From contig CABWYS010000008.1 in NCBI GenBank assembly GCA_902509555.1, positions 1-37,575 on the forward strand: DNA of 37,575 nucleotides, read 5' to 3'. Position numbers and translations under genes: made by a program. Below the pieces are notes generated by a model that saw only the letters and a program-made list of their open reading frames with translations, did not search any database and was not told the DNA's origin. Source of the DNA: an uncultured SAR86 cluster bacterium. GTDB taxonomy: Bacteria; Pseudomonadota; Gammaproteobacteria; Magnimaribacterales; D2472. Each line of letters starts with the position of its first letter. Position 1 is the stretch's first letter. Below are positions 1 to 9,903 of the stretch, piece by piece.

Positions 1-425
1 TTTCTTTTTGCCTGATGTTGTTTTGGCAAAAATCCATTAAAGGAGAACTTGTCTGATGGTAAACCTGAAAGAATTAACGCATTGATAACTGCAGACGGCC
101 CCGGAAGGACTGTAAAAGAAATACCATCTTTAATACACCTTTGTATCAGTGGATATCCTGGATCAGATATAAGTGGCGCCCCGGCATCAGATAAAAGTGC
201 TACGGTTTCTCCGCTTTTAATAAGTTTAATTATTTCATCAGTAGCTTCATTCTCGTTATGCTCATGAAATGGTTTAGTTTTCTTTTCAATATTAAAATGT
301 TGTAAAAGTTTAGCTGAAACCCTAGTATCTTCTACATAAATTTTATCTACTTCCTTTAAAGTATTAATTGACCTCAATGAGAAATCATTTAAATTACCAA
401 TTGGGGTGCAAATTATATAAAGCAT
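1..425 (-). CDS. rsmI: 16S rRNA (cytidine1402-2'-O)-methyltransferase RsmI, 3' part cut by window edge
   Basis: Reverse translation from the ATG at 425 reads MLYIICTPIGNLNDFSLRSINTLKEVDKIYVEDTR...LLSDAGAPLISDPGYPLI...LPGPSAV, typical RsmI N-terminus. Open at window edge, so absent from the ORF track. Divergent from the lpoA-like gene, as in E. coli. Confidence 0.95.
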   Translation of the reverse strand, partial: MLYIICTPIGNLNDFSLRSINTLKEVDKIYVEDTRVSAKLLQHFNIEKKTKPFHEHNENEATDEIIKLIKSGETVALLSDAGAPLISDPGYPLIQRCIKDGISFTVLPGPSAVINALILSGLPSDKFSFNGFLPKQHQAKR

Positions 426-437
426 GAAATTAAGTTA

Positions 438-1541
438 ATGATTTTTAAAAAAAATAAATATTTAACAAGTCTTGTAGCATTGATTATCTTAGCATCTTGC
501 TCAACAACATCTAAAAATTTAAATCTTAATTCAATTGAATTTCTTCAGGAAGATAGCCCAAAATACTTCCTGGAGATCTATGACTACCAAAGCTACTTTT
601 ATAATGACCTGGAGATAATACAAGCAGCTATTGATGAAGAAATGCTGGATCAAAGGGCATTAAATGATGCAAAAATATTAAAAAAGAATTATCAAAAAAT
701 TCTAACAAAGAAAAATTATTTCCTCGAGCTTAAACCAAATGATGAATACTCTAAGGATTTGATAGAGTTAGTTTATAGACTCAATCTTCCAGTAAGTATT
801 TTGTGGGATGAAAAAAATCAAACCATCCTGCCAAAAAACTTACTTTCACAAAAAATTAATGGGTTCTGCTCAAGCATTTATGATGATGCAATTGCATCAA
901 TAAATCAGGAAATAAACAAAAACTCTGATTCAGTATTAATTATTTATTCTGAAGAATATAAATCCTTTGCTGAAAGCCTAAAACCAGAAAATAAAAACTT
1001 TATAAGAATAAAATATACTGCAACGAATTTTCAAGAATTCTCAGCTGAGATTTTGGGAGTTAAATTTAGCGAAAAACGATTCAATAAAATTTCTAACCTG
1101 AACCCTAATCAAAATCTAAATTTTAGCCCTCGGCCTAGGTCTGATTTCAAGCAAATCATAATTATATTAAATCCTCAAGAATATAAATCAATGATCCCAG
1201 CTCTAAGATATCATGGAGGAAATAATTTCAGATATTTAAACTTTATTTCATCTCTAGAGGAAATAAAGACCCCTCTCCAACTTCTAGACTATGAAGATTC
1301 ATTGACTCCTGTATCTATTTATCTAACATCAAAAATGAAAAATGATGGATCAGTGTCTCTTGAAAATTTCCTAGAGATAGGAGCTTTGCATGAATGGTTA
1401 TTACTGCAAATTCTAAAACAAGCCGGGGTTCAATCAGCAAAAATAAATGGAGTTACTGGTAGTATTTTTTATCAATCTAATTCATGCACCAAAAGAAATA
1501 TTCCTTTGCAGAGAATTAGCCCGGATTTAATTTCGTCTTAA
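438..1541 (+). CDS. lpoA: Short LpoA/LppC-family penicillin-binding-protein activator lipoprotein
   Basis: Lipobox (LASC) near N-terminus; C-terminal INGVTGSIFYQ...NIPLQRI resembles the LppC/LpoA C-terminus; divergent from rsmI as in E. coli. Only 367 aa. Confidence 0.65.
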   Translation: MIFKKNKYLTSLVALIILASCSTTSKNLNLNSIEFLQEDSPKYFLEIYDYQSYFYNDLEIIQAAIDEEMLDQRALNDAKILKKNYQKILTKKNYFLELKPNDEYSKDLIELVYRLNLPVSILWDEKNQTILPKNLLSQKINGFCSSIYDDAIASINQEINKNSDSVLIIYSEEYKSFAESLKPENKNFIRIKYTATNFQEFSAEILGVKFSEKRFNKISNLNPNQNLNFSPRPRSDFKQIIIILNPQEYKSMIPALRYHGGNNFRYLNFISSLEEIKTPLQLLDYEDSLTPVSIYLTSKMKNDGSVSLENFLEIGALHEWLLLQILKQAGVQSAKINGVTGSIFYQSNSCTKRNIPLQRISPDLISS

Positions 1542-2146
1542 TCCCTAAGATCTCTCTCTATCAAAGAAAGGCTGTCCTGGAAGCTTGGTCTGGCAAATAT
1601 TTTTGTTTGATAATCCAATAAAGGCTTAAGATGTCTATTTAAAGGAAGGTTAATTCCAAGAGAAGGAAGTCTCCACAAAATAGGGGCTAGATAACAATCT
1701 ATTAGAGAAAAATCTTCACTCATAAAAAAATCAAATTCTTTGAAAGTCGGAGCAACTGTGCTTATTTCATTCAGTAACTCTTCTCTCACGATCAATAGTT
1801 CCTTCTCAGAAAGCTCTTTAGCAATTAAGGTATTGACTAATGGGCACCATTCTTTATCTATTCTCAACATAAGTGTTCGACTATTAGCCCTTGAGACTGG
1901 ATATACTGGAAGAAGAGGAGGATGAGGGAAGCGCTCGTCTAGATACTCCAGCATTACCCCAGCATCATACAAACCAAGATCTCTATCAGCCAAAATGGGA
2001 AGAGTATGATAAGGATTAAGTGCTAACACTTCCTCTGGTGCCTCCTCATTTGTGGTTTCTCTTATTTCACAAGCAATATCTTTTTCAGCAAGAACTATCC
2101 TTACTCTGTGGCTGTAGTGGTCGTCTTTGTCAGAATATAAAATCAT
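1538..2146 (-). CDS. sspA: Stringent starvation protein A (GST-like fold)
   Basis: GST-N-like start MILYSDKDDHYSHRVRIVLAEKDI; located downstream of rpsI/petABC as in many gammaproteobacteria. Confidence 0.9.
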   Translation of the reverse strand: MILYSDKDDHYSHRVRIVLAEKDIACEIRETTNEEAPEEVLALNPYHTLPILADRDLGLYDAGVMLEYLDERFPHPPLLPVYPVSRANSRTLMLRIDKEWCPLVNTLIAKELSEKELLIVREELLNEISTVAPTFKEFDFFMSEDFSLIDCYLAPILWRLPSLGINLPLNRHLKPLLDYQTKIFARPSFQDSLSLIERDLRD

Positions 2147-2171
2147 ACTTCCTCTTTATTTTTAATTAAAT

Positions 2172-2969
2172 CTAATGATAATCTTTTTGGTATTCTCTAA
2201 ATAGAAGATAAGCAAGCGCTGTAAAAACTACAAAAAATAGTATTGCATACCAACCCATTCTCTCTCTATCTGATCTGCTTGGCTCTCCAACATAGGTCAT
2301 GAAATTTACAAGGTTGTATATAACCTCATCAAACTCTTGGACGGATAAAGTACCAGATCCTTGAACAGTTTTAAGATAACCACACTTTTCTTCAGTGATA
2401 TCGTTACCCATCTCATCTCTTCTTACTCCGCCATTGCTAGCTATCAACGGTACATCCTTGCAAGATAATATTTGCTGACCTTGCATAGAAGCTAAAACAT
2501 TCGGCATTGCTGCACCAGGATACACCATATTATTTACCCCGTAAGGTTTTGATGAATCTTCATAAAAAGTTCTTAAGTATGTGTAAACCCAATCTGATCC
2601 ATGCAATCTTGTAACAAGTGTCAAATCTGGAGGAGCTATACCAAACCAAGTTTCAGAAACAGCAGGTTCCATTGATCCGGTCATTCTATCGCCAAGCTTG
2701 ACATTTGCGCCAAAAACTAAATTATCACTAAAAATTTCCTCAGGAATATCTAGGTCTTTTGCAATTCTTCCCCATCGAGAATACTTCAATGAATGACAGC
2801 CATAACAATGGTTGATAAAAGTCAGAGCGCCTAATTGAAGTGACTCAATATTATTGAGCTCAGGTTTGAATGAGTCGCATTCTCCGTAATCACCGCATGG
2901 AGCTCCACCCGCTGCAAAAGCTTCATGTGTCCCAATGAATAAGAAAGCTACTAGTAAGAATTTCTTCAT
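2172..2969 (-). CDS. petC: Ubiquinol-cytochrome c reductase, cytochrome c1
   Basis: Signal peptide, CxxCH haem motif (NHCYGCHSLKY), C-terminal TM anchor; overlaps cytochrome b gene by ATGA. Confidence 0.95.
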   Translation of the reverse strand: MKKFLLVAFLFIGTHEAFAAGGAPCGDYGECDSFKPELNNIESLQLGALTFINHCYGCHSLKYSRWGRIAKDLDIPEEIFSDNLVFGANVKLGDRMTGSMEPAVSETWFGIAPPDLTLVTRLHGSDWVYTYLRTFYEDSSKPYGVNNMVYPGAAMPNVLASMQGQQILSCKDVPLIASNGGVRRDEMGNDITEEKCGYLKTVQGSGTLSVQEFDEVIYNLVNFMTYVGEPSRSDRERMGWYAILFFVVFTALAYLLFREYQKDYH

Positions 2970-4183
2970 AACCTTTCTGGTACTGGTTTTGTTTTTTCGA
3001 TGGAAGTATAAATCGGCATTAATAAGAAAAATGCGAAATAGATTATAGTTCCAATGATACTAAGTGTTGTTCTTAGAGCTGTTACAGGCACAGTGCCCAA
3101 CCATGCCAGCATAAGCCAACTAATAATAAATATAGTCATTGCAATCTTGCTAAGTATACCCTTGTACCTAATAGAAGCTGCTTTACTTCTATCAAGCCAC
3201 GGTACAACGAATAGTATGGCTATAGCTGCACCCATTACTACAAGACCGCCAAGCTTATCAGGCACCGCTCTTAACATTGCGTAGTATGGTGAGTAATACC
3301 ATACTGGAGCAATATGCTCGGGAGTGCTTAATGGGTTAGCTTCTTCAAAGTTAGCTAGCTCCAACATATAGCCGCCACCTTCAGGAAAGAAGAACATGAT
3401 AATTGAAAAAACAATACCAAATATTCCAATGGCTACCAGTGCGTTCAAAACTTTATATGGAAAAAATGGGACGCTGTCCAATGGAACTCCATCCTCATCT
3501 AAATGCTTTTCGATATCCACTCCCTCTGGGTTTCCTGCTCCGACTTCATGCAAGGCAACCAAATGCATAAATACAAGCGCTATTAATATTAAGGGCAGAG
3601 CTACAACATGCAACGCAAAGAATCTTGAAATGGTTGCGCCAGAAATATAGTAATCACCTCTAACCCAAATTTCCAATGACTCGCCAATGTAAGGAATGGC
3701 GCCAAATAGAGAAATGATAACTTGGGCACCCCAATAGGACATTTGACCATAAGGTAAAACGTATCCTAGGAAACCCTCAGCCATCATTACAAGATAAATA
3801 GTCATACCAAAGACCCATACTAATTCTCTTGGTTTGTGATAAGAGCCGTATAACAACCCTCGAAACATGTGAAGATACACAACAGCAAAGAACATTGAAG
3901 CACCAGTCGTATGCATATATCGAATCACCCAGCCGTATTCAATATCTCGCATAATATATTCAATAGAGGCAAAAGCACCTTCTTCAGTGTTCTCATACCC
4001 AAACATCAACCAAATACCTGAAACAATTTGAATAATTAAAACTACTGATGCCAAAGCACCAAACATATACCAGAAATTTACCTTCTTAGGGACAGGGTGT
4101 TTTGATAAATGGCGTTCATATGTATTTACAATAGGTAAACGATCGTTAATCCAATTAAAAAATCCTGATGATTTTTGAGTCAT
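2966..4183 (-). CDS. petB: Ubiquinol-cytochrome c reductase, cytochrome b
   Basis: Multi-TM cytochrome b with conserved haem histidines (RYMHTTGASMFF, LHVVALPL) and PEWYY-region equivalent APVWYYSPYYAMLR. Confidence 0.95.
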   Translation of the reverse strand: MTQKSSGFFNWINDRLPIVNTYERHLSKHPVPKKVNFWYMFGALASVVLIIQIVSGIWLMFGYENTEEGAFASIEYIMRDIEYGWVIRYMHTTGASMFFAVVYLHMFRGLLYGSYHKPRELVWVFGMTIYLVMMAEGFLGYVLPYGQMSYWGAQVIISLFGAIPYIGESLEIWVRGDYYISGATISRFFALHVVALPLILIALVFMHLVALHEVGAGNPEGVDIEKHLDEDGVPLDSVPFFPYKVLNALVAIGIFGIVFSIIMFFFPEGGGYMLELANFEEANPLSTPEHIAPVWYYSPYYAMLRAVPDKLGGLVVMGAAIAILFVVPWLDRSKAASIRYKGILSKIAMTIFIISWLMLAWLGTVPVTALRTTLSIIGTIIYFAFFLLMPIYTSIEKTKPVPERL

Positions 4184-4767
4184 TACGCAGCGCCTCTTTC
4201 TTCCCCTATTGTTAATATACTTCCGTCAAAATAATGAGGCGGAACCTTTAAATTAGTTGGAGCAGGAACTCCTTTAAATACTCTCCCTACAATGTCAAAC
4301 ATTGATCCGTGGCAAGGACAGAAAAATCCACCTACCCATGACTCGTCCCAAGGCTGAGACTCCATTTCAGGATAATATTTCGGAGCACATCCCAGATGGG
4401 TACAAACTCCAGCAATAACAGTATATTCGTCTGAAGTTGATCTTGTTGGATTTACATCTCTATATGGTTCTTCTATCTTAAGAGAGTTTGGATCATCTAA
4501 TTTTGATTCCACTTTTGAAAGACTATCTAAAGCTGCTTTGCTGTGTCGGATAACAAAAACTGGCTGTTTTCTCCATGCAACCTGAATTTTTTGTCCAACT
4601 TGCATTTTTGAGACATCAACTTTTACTGGACCACCAACCGCCTTAGCTTTTGCACTTGGATTCCAGGAAGCAACAAAAGGAACTACTGCGAATGATGCTC
4701 CGACTGCTCCGACAGCTGTGGTCATACCTATAAGTACTTTTCTTCGCGTGGTAATTTTTTCCTCCAT
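4183..4767 (-). CDS. petA: Ubiquinol-cytochrome c reductase, Rieske iron-sulfur subunit
   Basis: Rieske motifs CTHLGC and CPCHGSMFD; twin-arginine-like N-terminus TTRRKVLIG. Confidence 0.95.
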   Translation of the reverse strand: MEEKITTRRKVLIGMTTAVGAVGASFAVVPFVASWNPSAKAKAVGGPVKVDVSKMQVGQKIQVAWRKQPVFVIRHSKAALDSLSKVESKLDDPNSLKIEEPYRDVNPTRSTSDEYTVIAGVCTHLGCAPKYYPEMESQPWDESWVGGFFCPCHGSMFDIVGRVFKGVPAPTNLKVPPHYFDGSILTIGEERGAA

Positions 4768-4811
4768 TAAAACCTATATTGAGATGAACGGTAATATTTA
4801 AATATAAGAAA

Positions 4812-5204
4812 TTAGCGCTTGGAGAATTGAGAGCTTTTTCTTGCTTTCTTTAATCCTGGTTTCTTTCTCTCAACTTTTCTATCGTCTCTTGTTAAAAACC
4901 CTGCAGATTTTAGCTGCGGCCTAAGACTTTCATCAAATTCAAGTAAAGCTCTTGAGATACCATGCCTAATTGCTCCAGCCTGACCAAAGCTTCCTCCACC
5001 CTTAACCATAGCCTTGATATCTACCTGCTCATCTAGCTCTGTTAATTTCAATGGTTGCATTACTAGCATTTGAGCAACTTGCCTACCAAAATAATGAGAT
5101 AATTCTTTATTATTAACTAGTATTTTGCCTTTTCCTTTTGAAAGATAAACTCTAGCAGATGAGGTTTTCCTTCTACCAGTTGCATAATGGATAGATGCGC
5201 TCAT
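4812..5204 (-). CDS. rpsI: 30S ribosomal protein S9
   Basis: [19 protein letters not shown]...[14 protein letters not shown]. Start chosen at 5204 (ATGA overlap with the rplM stop) rather than the ORF-track start at 5219. Confidence 0.97.
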   Translation of the reverse strand: MSASIHYATGRRKTSSARVYLSKGKGKILVNNKELSHYFGRQVAQMLVMQPLKLTELDEQVDIKAMVKGGGSFGQAGAIRHGISRALLEFDESLRPQLKSAGFLTRDDRKVERKKPGLKKARKSSQFSKR

Positions 5205-5635
5205 AGTTTTGGCTCCCAAATTTGAGGTTCTTGTGATTCATGAGGATGGTTATCTCCCTTATATACTTTGAGCTTTTTAAACATTTGCTTGCCAAGTTTA
5301 TTTTTTGGAAGCATGCCTTTTACAGCTTCTTCTATAATATATTCAGATTTGTCTTCAATAATGTCTTTGAAAACTTTAGTCTTCAGACCGCCAGGGTAAA
5401 GTGAGTGTGTGTAATATTTTTTATCATCAAACTTTTTTCCAGTTACCCGAATTTTTTCAGCATTAATGACGACCACGTAGTCCCCGCCGTCAGTATGTGG
5501 AGTAAAGGTAGGTTTGTCTTTGCCCCTAATACGATTAGCTATTTTGGTGGCCAGACGCCCTAAAATTTTATCTGAAGCATCTACAACATACCAATCATGT
5601 TGAGCGTCTTCTTTTCTGAGTGAAAGAGTTTTCAT
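5201..5635 (-). CDS. rplM: 50S ribosomal protein L13
   Basis: Typical L13 ([54 protein letters not shown]). Confidence 0.97.
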   Translation of the reverse strand: MKTLSLRKEDAQHDWYVVDASDKILGRLATKIANRIRGKDKPTFTPHTDGGDYVVVINAEKIRVTGKKFDDKKYYTHSLYPGGLKTKVFKDIIEDKSEYIIEEAVKGMLPKNKLGKQMFKKLKVYKGDNHPHESQEPQIWEPKL

Positions 5636-5708
5636 TATTTTTTATGTTTAAAGAAAAAAATTAGATGCGAATGTTAATGTTTACGCGCTATTTAATCAAT
5701 ATTTTAAT

Positions 5709-6767
5709 TCATTTAGTTTGGTTTTTCTCTAAATTTTGAAGATATTTTGTTGATGCTATTTGATGGAGTCTACTCTCAGTTCTAACCCATAAATGATGCA
5801 ACTGATCTCCAGAATACAAATTAATCATTAAATTGAGATCATAAAAACATTTTAGTTTTTGATTTTCTTGATAGGCAATGTCAATAAAGCTGATGAATCT
5901 TCTTATTTTATCAATATGATCATCATTACAAGCATGAAAATTACTAATAAATACCCATTCAAATGTTTTAACAATCTCAATAAAATCCTTGCTTGCGCAT
6001 GGCGCTGAAAAAAAGTCCTCAAAAGAAAGCCAGAGAGCTTTATCAGAACAGCCCAAACAATTAAATTTTCTGTTATTTACTAAAAATAGAGTCTTGTCAG
6101 TAATATCTTTATTAAAAGTTCTGTGCAAAAAATCTTTTACGCTTTCAAGTTTATTCCCATCTTTACCAGAACTATCAAACTTAGAAATTTCTTTAAGTCT
6201 ATAGTCCTCAGCGCCCAGTAGATGATGAATAAAAAAGTTTTCGTTAATAAAATTGATAGTTTTTATAAATTTAGCTCTTTGAAGACCATCTTTATAGAGA
6301 TTGTCTGGGTGTGAATTAGATGAAATGAATAGCCTGGTTCCTTTTTTTGATAATGCTTCAAGTATGGTGCCTACAATCATTGCATCAGCAATATCCTCAA
6401 TCTGAAACTCATCTATAAAAATAATCTTGAAATCATTCGAAAGATTCTTAACAACCTTAAATAGTGGATCACTTTTTCCAGAAAATTCAGATAATTTTTT
6501 ATGAATAAGTTGCATGAATTCAATAAAGTGAAATTGGCCTGCATGAGAAAAATATGAATCTTGAAGACCTTGGAGTAGCATTGTTTTGCCTCTTCCAACT
6601 GGACCCCATAAGTATAAATTTCCAATTGAATTGTTTTTAGAAAAAAATGTAGGAGGTTGATAGATTGAATCTAGCTCAATAAACTTCTCTAGAAATGTAG
6701 TTTGAGCATTATCAAGCGTTATACCCTGAATAGATAAATTCTTAAGCATAACTTTTATATCCATCAT
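5709..6767 (-). CDS. zapE: AFG1-family ATPase (cell division protein ZapE)
   Basis: Walker A GPVGRGKTM, Walker B IIFIDEFQIEDIADAMI; upstream of rplM as in E. coli. Confidence 0.9.
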   Translation of the reverse strand: MMDIKVMLKNLSIQGITLDNAQTTFLEKFIELDSIYQPPTFFSKNNSIGNLYLWGPVGRGKTMLLQGLQDSYFSHAGQFHFIEFMQLIHKKLSEFSGKSDPLFKVVKNLSNDFKIIFIDEFQIEDIADAMIVGTILEALSKKGTRLFISSNSHPDNLYKDGLQRAKFIKTINFINENFFIHHLLGAEDYRLKEISKFDSSGKDGNKLESVKDFLHRTFNKDITDKTLFLVNNRKFNCLGCSDKALWLSFEDFFSAPCASKDFIEIVKTFEWVFISNFHACNDDHIDKIRRFISFIDIAYQENQKLKCFYDLNLMINLYSGDQLHHLWVRTESRLHQIASTKYLQNLEKNQTK

Positions 6768-6787
6768 ATTATTGATTTAATGATCAT

Positions 6788-7792
6788 ATGAAATTTTTTA
6801 ATAATAAGCTTTCAAGGATAAATTTTTTAATCTTGGTTGGTATTCTGACATATCTTTATATAAATATGTCTAATGATGATGGTTATGTAGGAGCAATTGC
6901 AAAAGCATCTCCGTCTGTCATTAACATCAGCTCTAAGAGCAACATTGAAACTAGGTCATTTGATGGAAGGCTACCAAATAATCTTATGGGCTCAGGGATT
7001 ATTATTTCTAATGATGGGTATATTATTACTAATCTTCATGTAATTAAGGGCGCTAGAATTATTGAAGTAGAGCTAGATGATGGACAAGTTTATCTAGCCT
7101 CCTTAATTGGTTTTGACGAACGGTCTGATCTTGCGGTGATTAAAATTACTCCAATGGATTCATTAAAGCCTATTGAGGTATCAAACAGCTCATCAGCTCA
7201 AATAGGTGATCAAGTAATTGCTATTGGAAATGCATTTGGTTTAGGGAAAACTTTTACTAGTGGAATTATTAGCGCTACAGGAAGAGATTATGGAAATCCA
7301 TATCTTGAACTTATTCAAACTGATGCAGCAATTAATCCAGGAAATTCTGGAGGAGCCTTGATCAATCACAAAGGCAATCTTATTGGAATGAATACAAAAA
7401 TTTTTTCACAAACTGGCTCTTATGCTGGAATTGGCTTCGCTCTTCCAGCCAATAAAATGATTGAAGTTGCTTCAGAGATTATTCAATATGGGTCAGTAAA
7501 ACGGTCATGGATTGGAGATTTTAGAGTTAAGGTGAAAAGGTTTTTATTAAACAACAAACCTACCTACGGTCTTGAGATATTGGAACTCAGAAACTATGGG
7601 CCGCTTTTTAATAGTGGAAAAATAAAGCAAGGGGCAATCATCTTATCCATCAATAAAGAATCACCGACATGGGAAAATTTAACTGGCGCTTTAAAAAACT
7701 CATTTCCAGGAGATGAGATTGAGTTCCAAGTATTACAGAACTCTAATGTTAAGGATTACAAAGTTGTAACAGAGGCTATTCCTGCTCAATAG
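6788..7792 (+). CDS. degS: DegS/AlgW-like membrane-anchored trypsin-type serine protease with one PDZ domain
   Basis: N-terminal TM anchor; triad motifs TNLHVIKGA, SDLAVIKI, NPGNSGGALI; single C-terminal PDZ-like region; synteny with zapE-rplM. Confidence 0.8.
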   Translation: MKFFNNKLSRINFLILVGILTYLYINMSNDDGYVGAIAKASPSVINISSKSNIETRSFDGRLPNNLMGSGIIISNDGYIITNLHVIKGARIIEVELDDGQVYLASLIGFDERSDLAVIKITPMDSLKPIEVSNSSSAQIGDQVIAIGNAFGLGKTFTSGIISATGRDYGNPYLELIQTDAAINPGNSGGALINHKGNLIGMNTKIFSQTGSYAGIGFALPANKMIEVASEIIQYGSVKRSWIGDFRVKVKRFLLNNKPTYGLEILELRNYGPLFNSGKIKQGAIILSINKESPTWENLTGALKNSFPGDEIEFQVLQNSNVKDYKVVTEAIPAQ

Positions 7793-7793
7793 G

Positions 7794-8600
7794 TCAATTA
7801 TCTTTCCAGATGGGATCTCGCTTTTCTAAAAACGAGGTAATTCCCTCCTTTGCATCATCTGCAAGGGAGTTTTCAGTCATTACTTTTGAAGTGTATTCAT
7901 ATGCTTCCGAGAGACTCATTTCATACTGCCGATAAAAAGCTTCTTTACCAATTTTAACAGCAGATAGAGGCTTGGTTGCAATTTTCTCTGCAAGATGCAT
8001 AACACTGTCATTTAGTTTTTCAGCGGAGACATAATCATTAATTAGGGATATTCTCTTTGCTTCGGCTGCATCAACCATATCGCCCGTAAGAAGCATTTTC
8101 ATTGAATCTTTTTTGCTAATATTTCTTGAAAGTGCAACCATAGGAGTTGAGCAAAATAAACCTATATTTACTCCAGGCGTTGCAAATTTTGATTGATCAG
8201 ACGCAATGGCTAAGTCGCAACTAGCAACTAACTGGCAACCAGCAGCAGTTGCAACCCCATTGATTTCTGCTATGACTGGTTTTGAACATGTGATTATCAT
8301 CTGCATAAGTGAAGAACATAAATCAAAAAGATCTGAAAAATATTCCTTCCCACCATCTGTATTGACTCTAGCTTCAGTTATATCTTTTAAGTTATGCCCT
8401 GAGCAAAAAACATCACCGACAGCTGCAATGACAATCACTTTAACCGAATCATTCGATGATGCCTCAAATATATGCTGTTTAAGTTGACGCATCATCTTAT
8501 CCGAGAGAGCATTTTTATTACTAGGATCATCTAGAATCAAACGCAAGATGCCGGTCTGAGTTTGGTCAATCTGTAAAATATCTTTTATCTTTTCACTCAT
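7794..8600 (-). CDS. Enoyl-CoA hydratase/isomerase (crotonase) family protein, ECHDC3-like
   Basis: Crotonase fold motifs (AAVGDVFCSGHNLKDI, INGVATAAGCQLVASCDLAIAS); NIGLFCSTPMVALSR resembles ECHDC3-type proteins. Confidence 0.85.
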   Translation of the reverse strand: MSEKIKDILQIDQTQTGILRLILDDPSNKNALSDKMMRQLKQHIFEASSNDSVKVIVIAAVGDVFCSGHNLKDITEARVNTDGGKEYFSDLFDLCSSLMQMIITCSKPVIAEINGVATAAGCQLVASCDLAIASDQSKFATPGVNIGLFCSTPMVALSRNISKKDSMKMLLTGDMVDAAEAKRISLINDYVSAEKLNDSVMHLAEKIATKPLSAVKIGKEAFYRQYEMSLSEAYEYTSKVMTENSLADDAKEGITSFLEKRDPIWKDN

Positions 8601-8611
8601 AATCTAATTAG

Positions 8612-9010
8612 TTAATTTTCAAGAATTTTTTTTGGACATTGATTCATCACCACTTTTAATCCAGCATTTGCTCCCAAAGATTCTGCCTCCTCACTGTATA
8701 GACCTTCTTGGGTCCATAAGATTTTTGCTTTAATTTTTATTGCCTCATTTGCAATGCTAGGGATATATTCTATCGCTCGGAATACATCCACCATATCAAT
8801 TTTTTGTTTTATGGCCTCAAGACTTAAATAGCATTCTTTACCTAAGATTTTAGTATTAACTAAATTTGGATTAACTGGAAATATTTCATAACCATAATCT
8901 TGAAGAAATTCCATCACTTTGTAACTATCTCTATCTGGATTAGCGCTGGCTCCAACTATTGCAATTGATTTGACATCACTCAATATTGATCTTAAATACT
9001 CTTTGTTCAA
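8612..9010 (-). CDS. CoA-binding domain protein (YccU-like)
   Basis: Rossmann start IAIVGASANPDRDSYKVMEFLQDYGYEIFPVNPN, typical CoA-binding domain 2 protein. Confidence 0.88.
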   Translation of the reverse strand: MNKEYLRSILSDVKSIAIVGASANPDRDSYKVMEFLQDYGYEIFPVNPNLVNTKILGKECYLSLEAIKQKIDMVDVFRAIEYIPSIANEAIKIKAKILWTQEGLYSEEAESLGANAGLKVVMNQCPKKILEN

Positions 9011-9016
9011 ATTTTT

Positions 9017-9877
9017 TTATTTAAAACGTGAAATTATTCTGGCTGAACTCTTCTCACAGCTTGGACCCATTAGATGGACTCCATCAATACATGGCAAATC
9101 CATAATTTTTTCAATTAGCTCTTGGCAAATTTCTTCACCAGTTTCTGCTGGAGATACGCTATCCTCTAGACGCTGAAGAATTTCATCAGAGATATTTACG
9201 CCCCATAGATTTTTTCGCATCCAGTCACCTTGTTTGGCTGATTTTAATGGTCCCATTCCAATTATCACTTTACAATCATTGAAAGAGCCTTGCTCATTTA
9301 ATTTGTCTGAATATTTTTTAATAATATCATAGTCAAAACAATATTGAGTTTGAACAAAACCTGCCCCCTTTGATATTTTTGCAACTAATTTATCTAGTGC
9401 ATCTGGTTTTGAAATTTGAGTATATAAATCATCTGCAGCACCTGGATATATAGGTAATGGGTTTTTGATTACTGTACCATCGGATAATGTGCCTCCTGAA
9501 ATAACCTTGCACAATTTAATCAATCCATTGCCGTTAAATTCATTTACAACGGCGGGTCCATTCTTGCCTGGTTGATCTCCACTCAAACAAAGAACTTTAT
9601 TGATGCCAACTGACAATGCGCCTAGTAATACTGATTCTAAGGCAATTTGATTTCTATCTCTGCCAGTGAGTTGCAAAATAACATCTAGGCCACTTCTCTT
9701 AATCTCTGAGGCAACTAACAAGCTGTTTAAACGACTCGTGCAGTTTGGAGAATCTGTTACATTTACAGCATCTGCAATGCCAATAAGTTCCTCAACTTGG
9801 TGAGCACATCCTGTCAAATCAGTTGTTACCTCAGGTGTCGTTTCTGAGGTAAATATAAAATCATTGGTATTAAACAT
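9017..9877 (-). CDS. metF: Methylenetetrahydrofolate reductase family protein (MetF-like)
   Basis: MTHFR-family TIM-barrel motifs: TSETTPE, NVTDSPNCTSRLNSLLVASEI, ILQLTGRDRNQIALES, VLCLSGD, FVQTQYCFD, IIGMGPLKSAKQG. Confidence 0.8.
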   Translation of the reverse strand: MFNTNDFIFTSETTPEVTTDLTGCAHQVEELIGIADAVNVTDSPNCTSRLNSLLVASEIKRSGLDVILQLTGRDRNQIALESVLLGALSVGINKVLCLSGDQPGKNGPAVVNEFNGNGLIKLCKVISGGTLSDGTVIKNPLPIYPGAADDLYTQISKPDALDKLVAKISKGAGFVQTQYCFDYDIIKKYSDKLNEQGSFNDCKVIIGMGPLKSAKQGDWMRKNLWGVNISDEILQRLEDSVSPAETGEEICQELIEKIMDLPCIDGVHLMGPSCEKSSARIISRFK

Positions 9878-9903
9878 TTTTATTTCTCCTGCACAAAATA
9901 GTT

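Noticed and set aside
49-267. 72-aa plus-strand ORF at window start
   Set aside because: Antisense to rsmI, which reads through from 425 to the window edge.
5636-5708. Possible L13 leader RNA upstream of rplM
   Set aside because: AT-rich with no convincing stem-loop found by eye.
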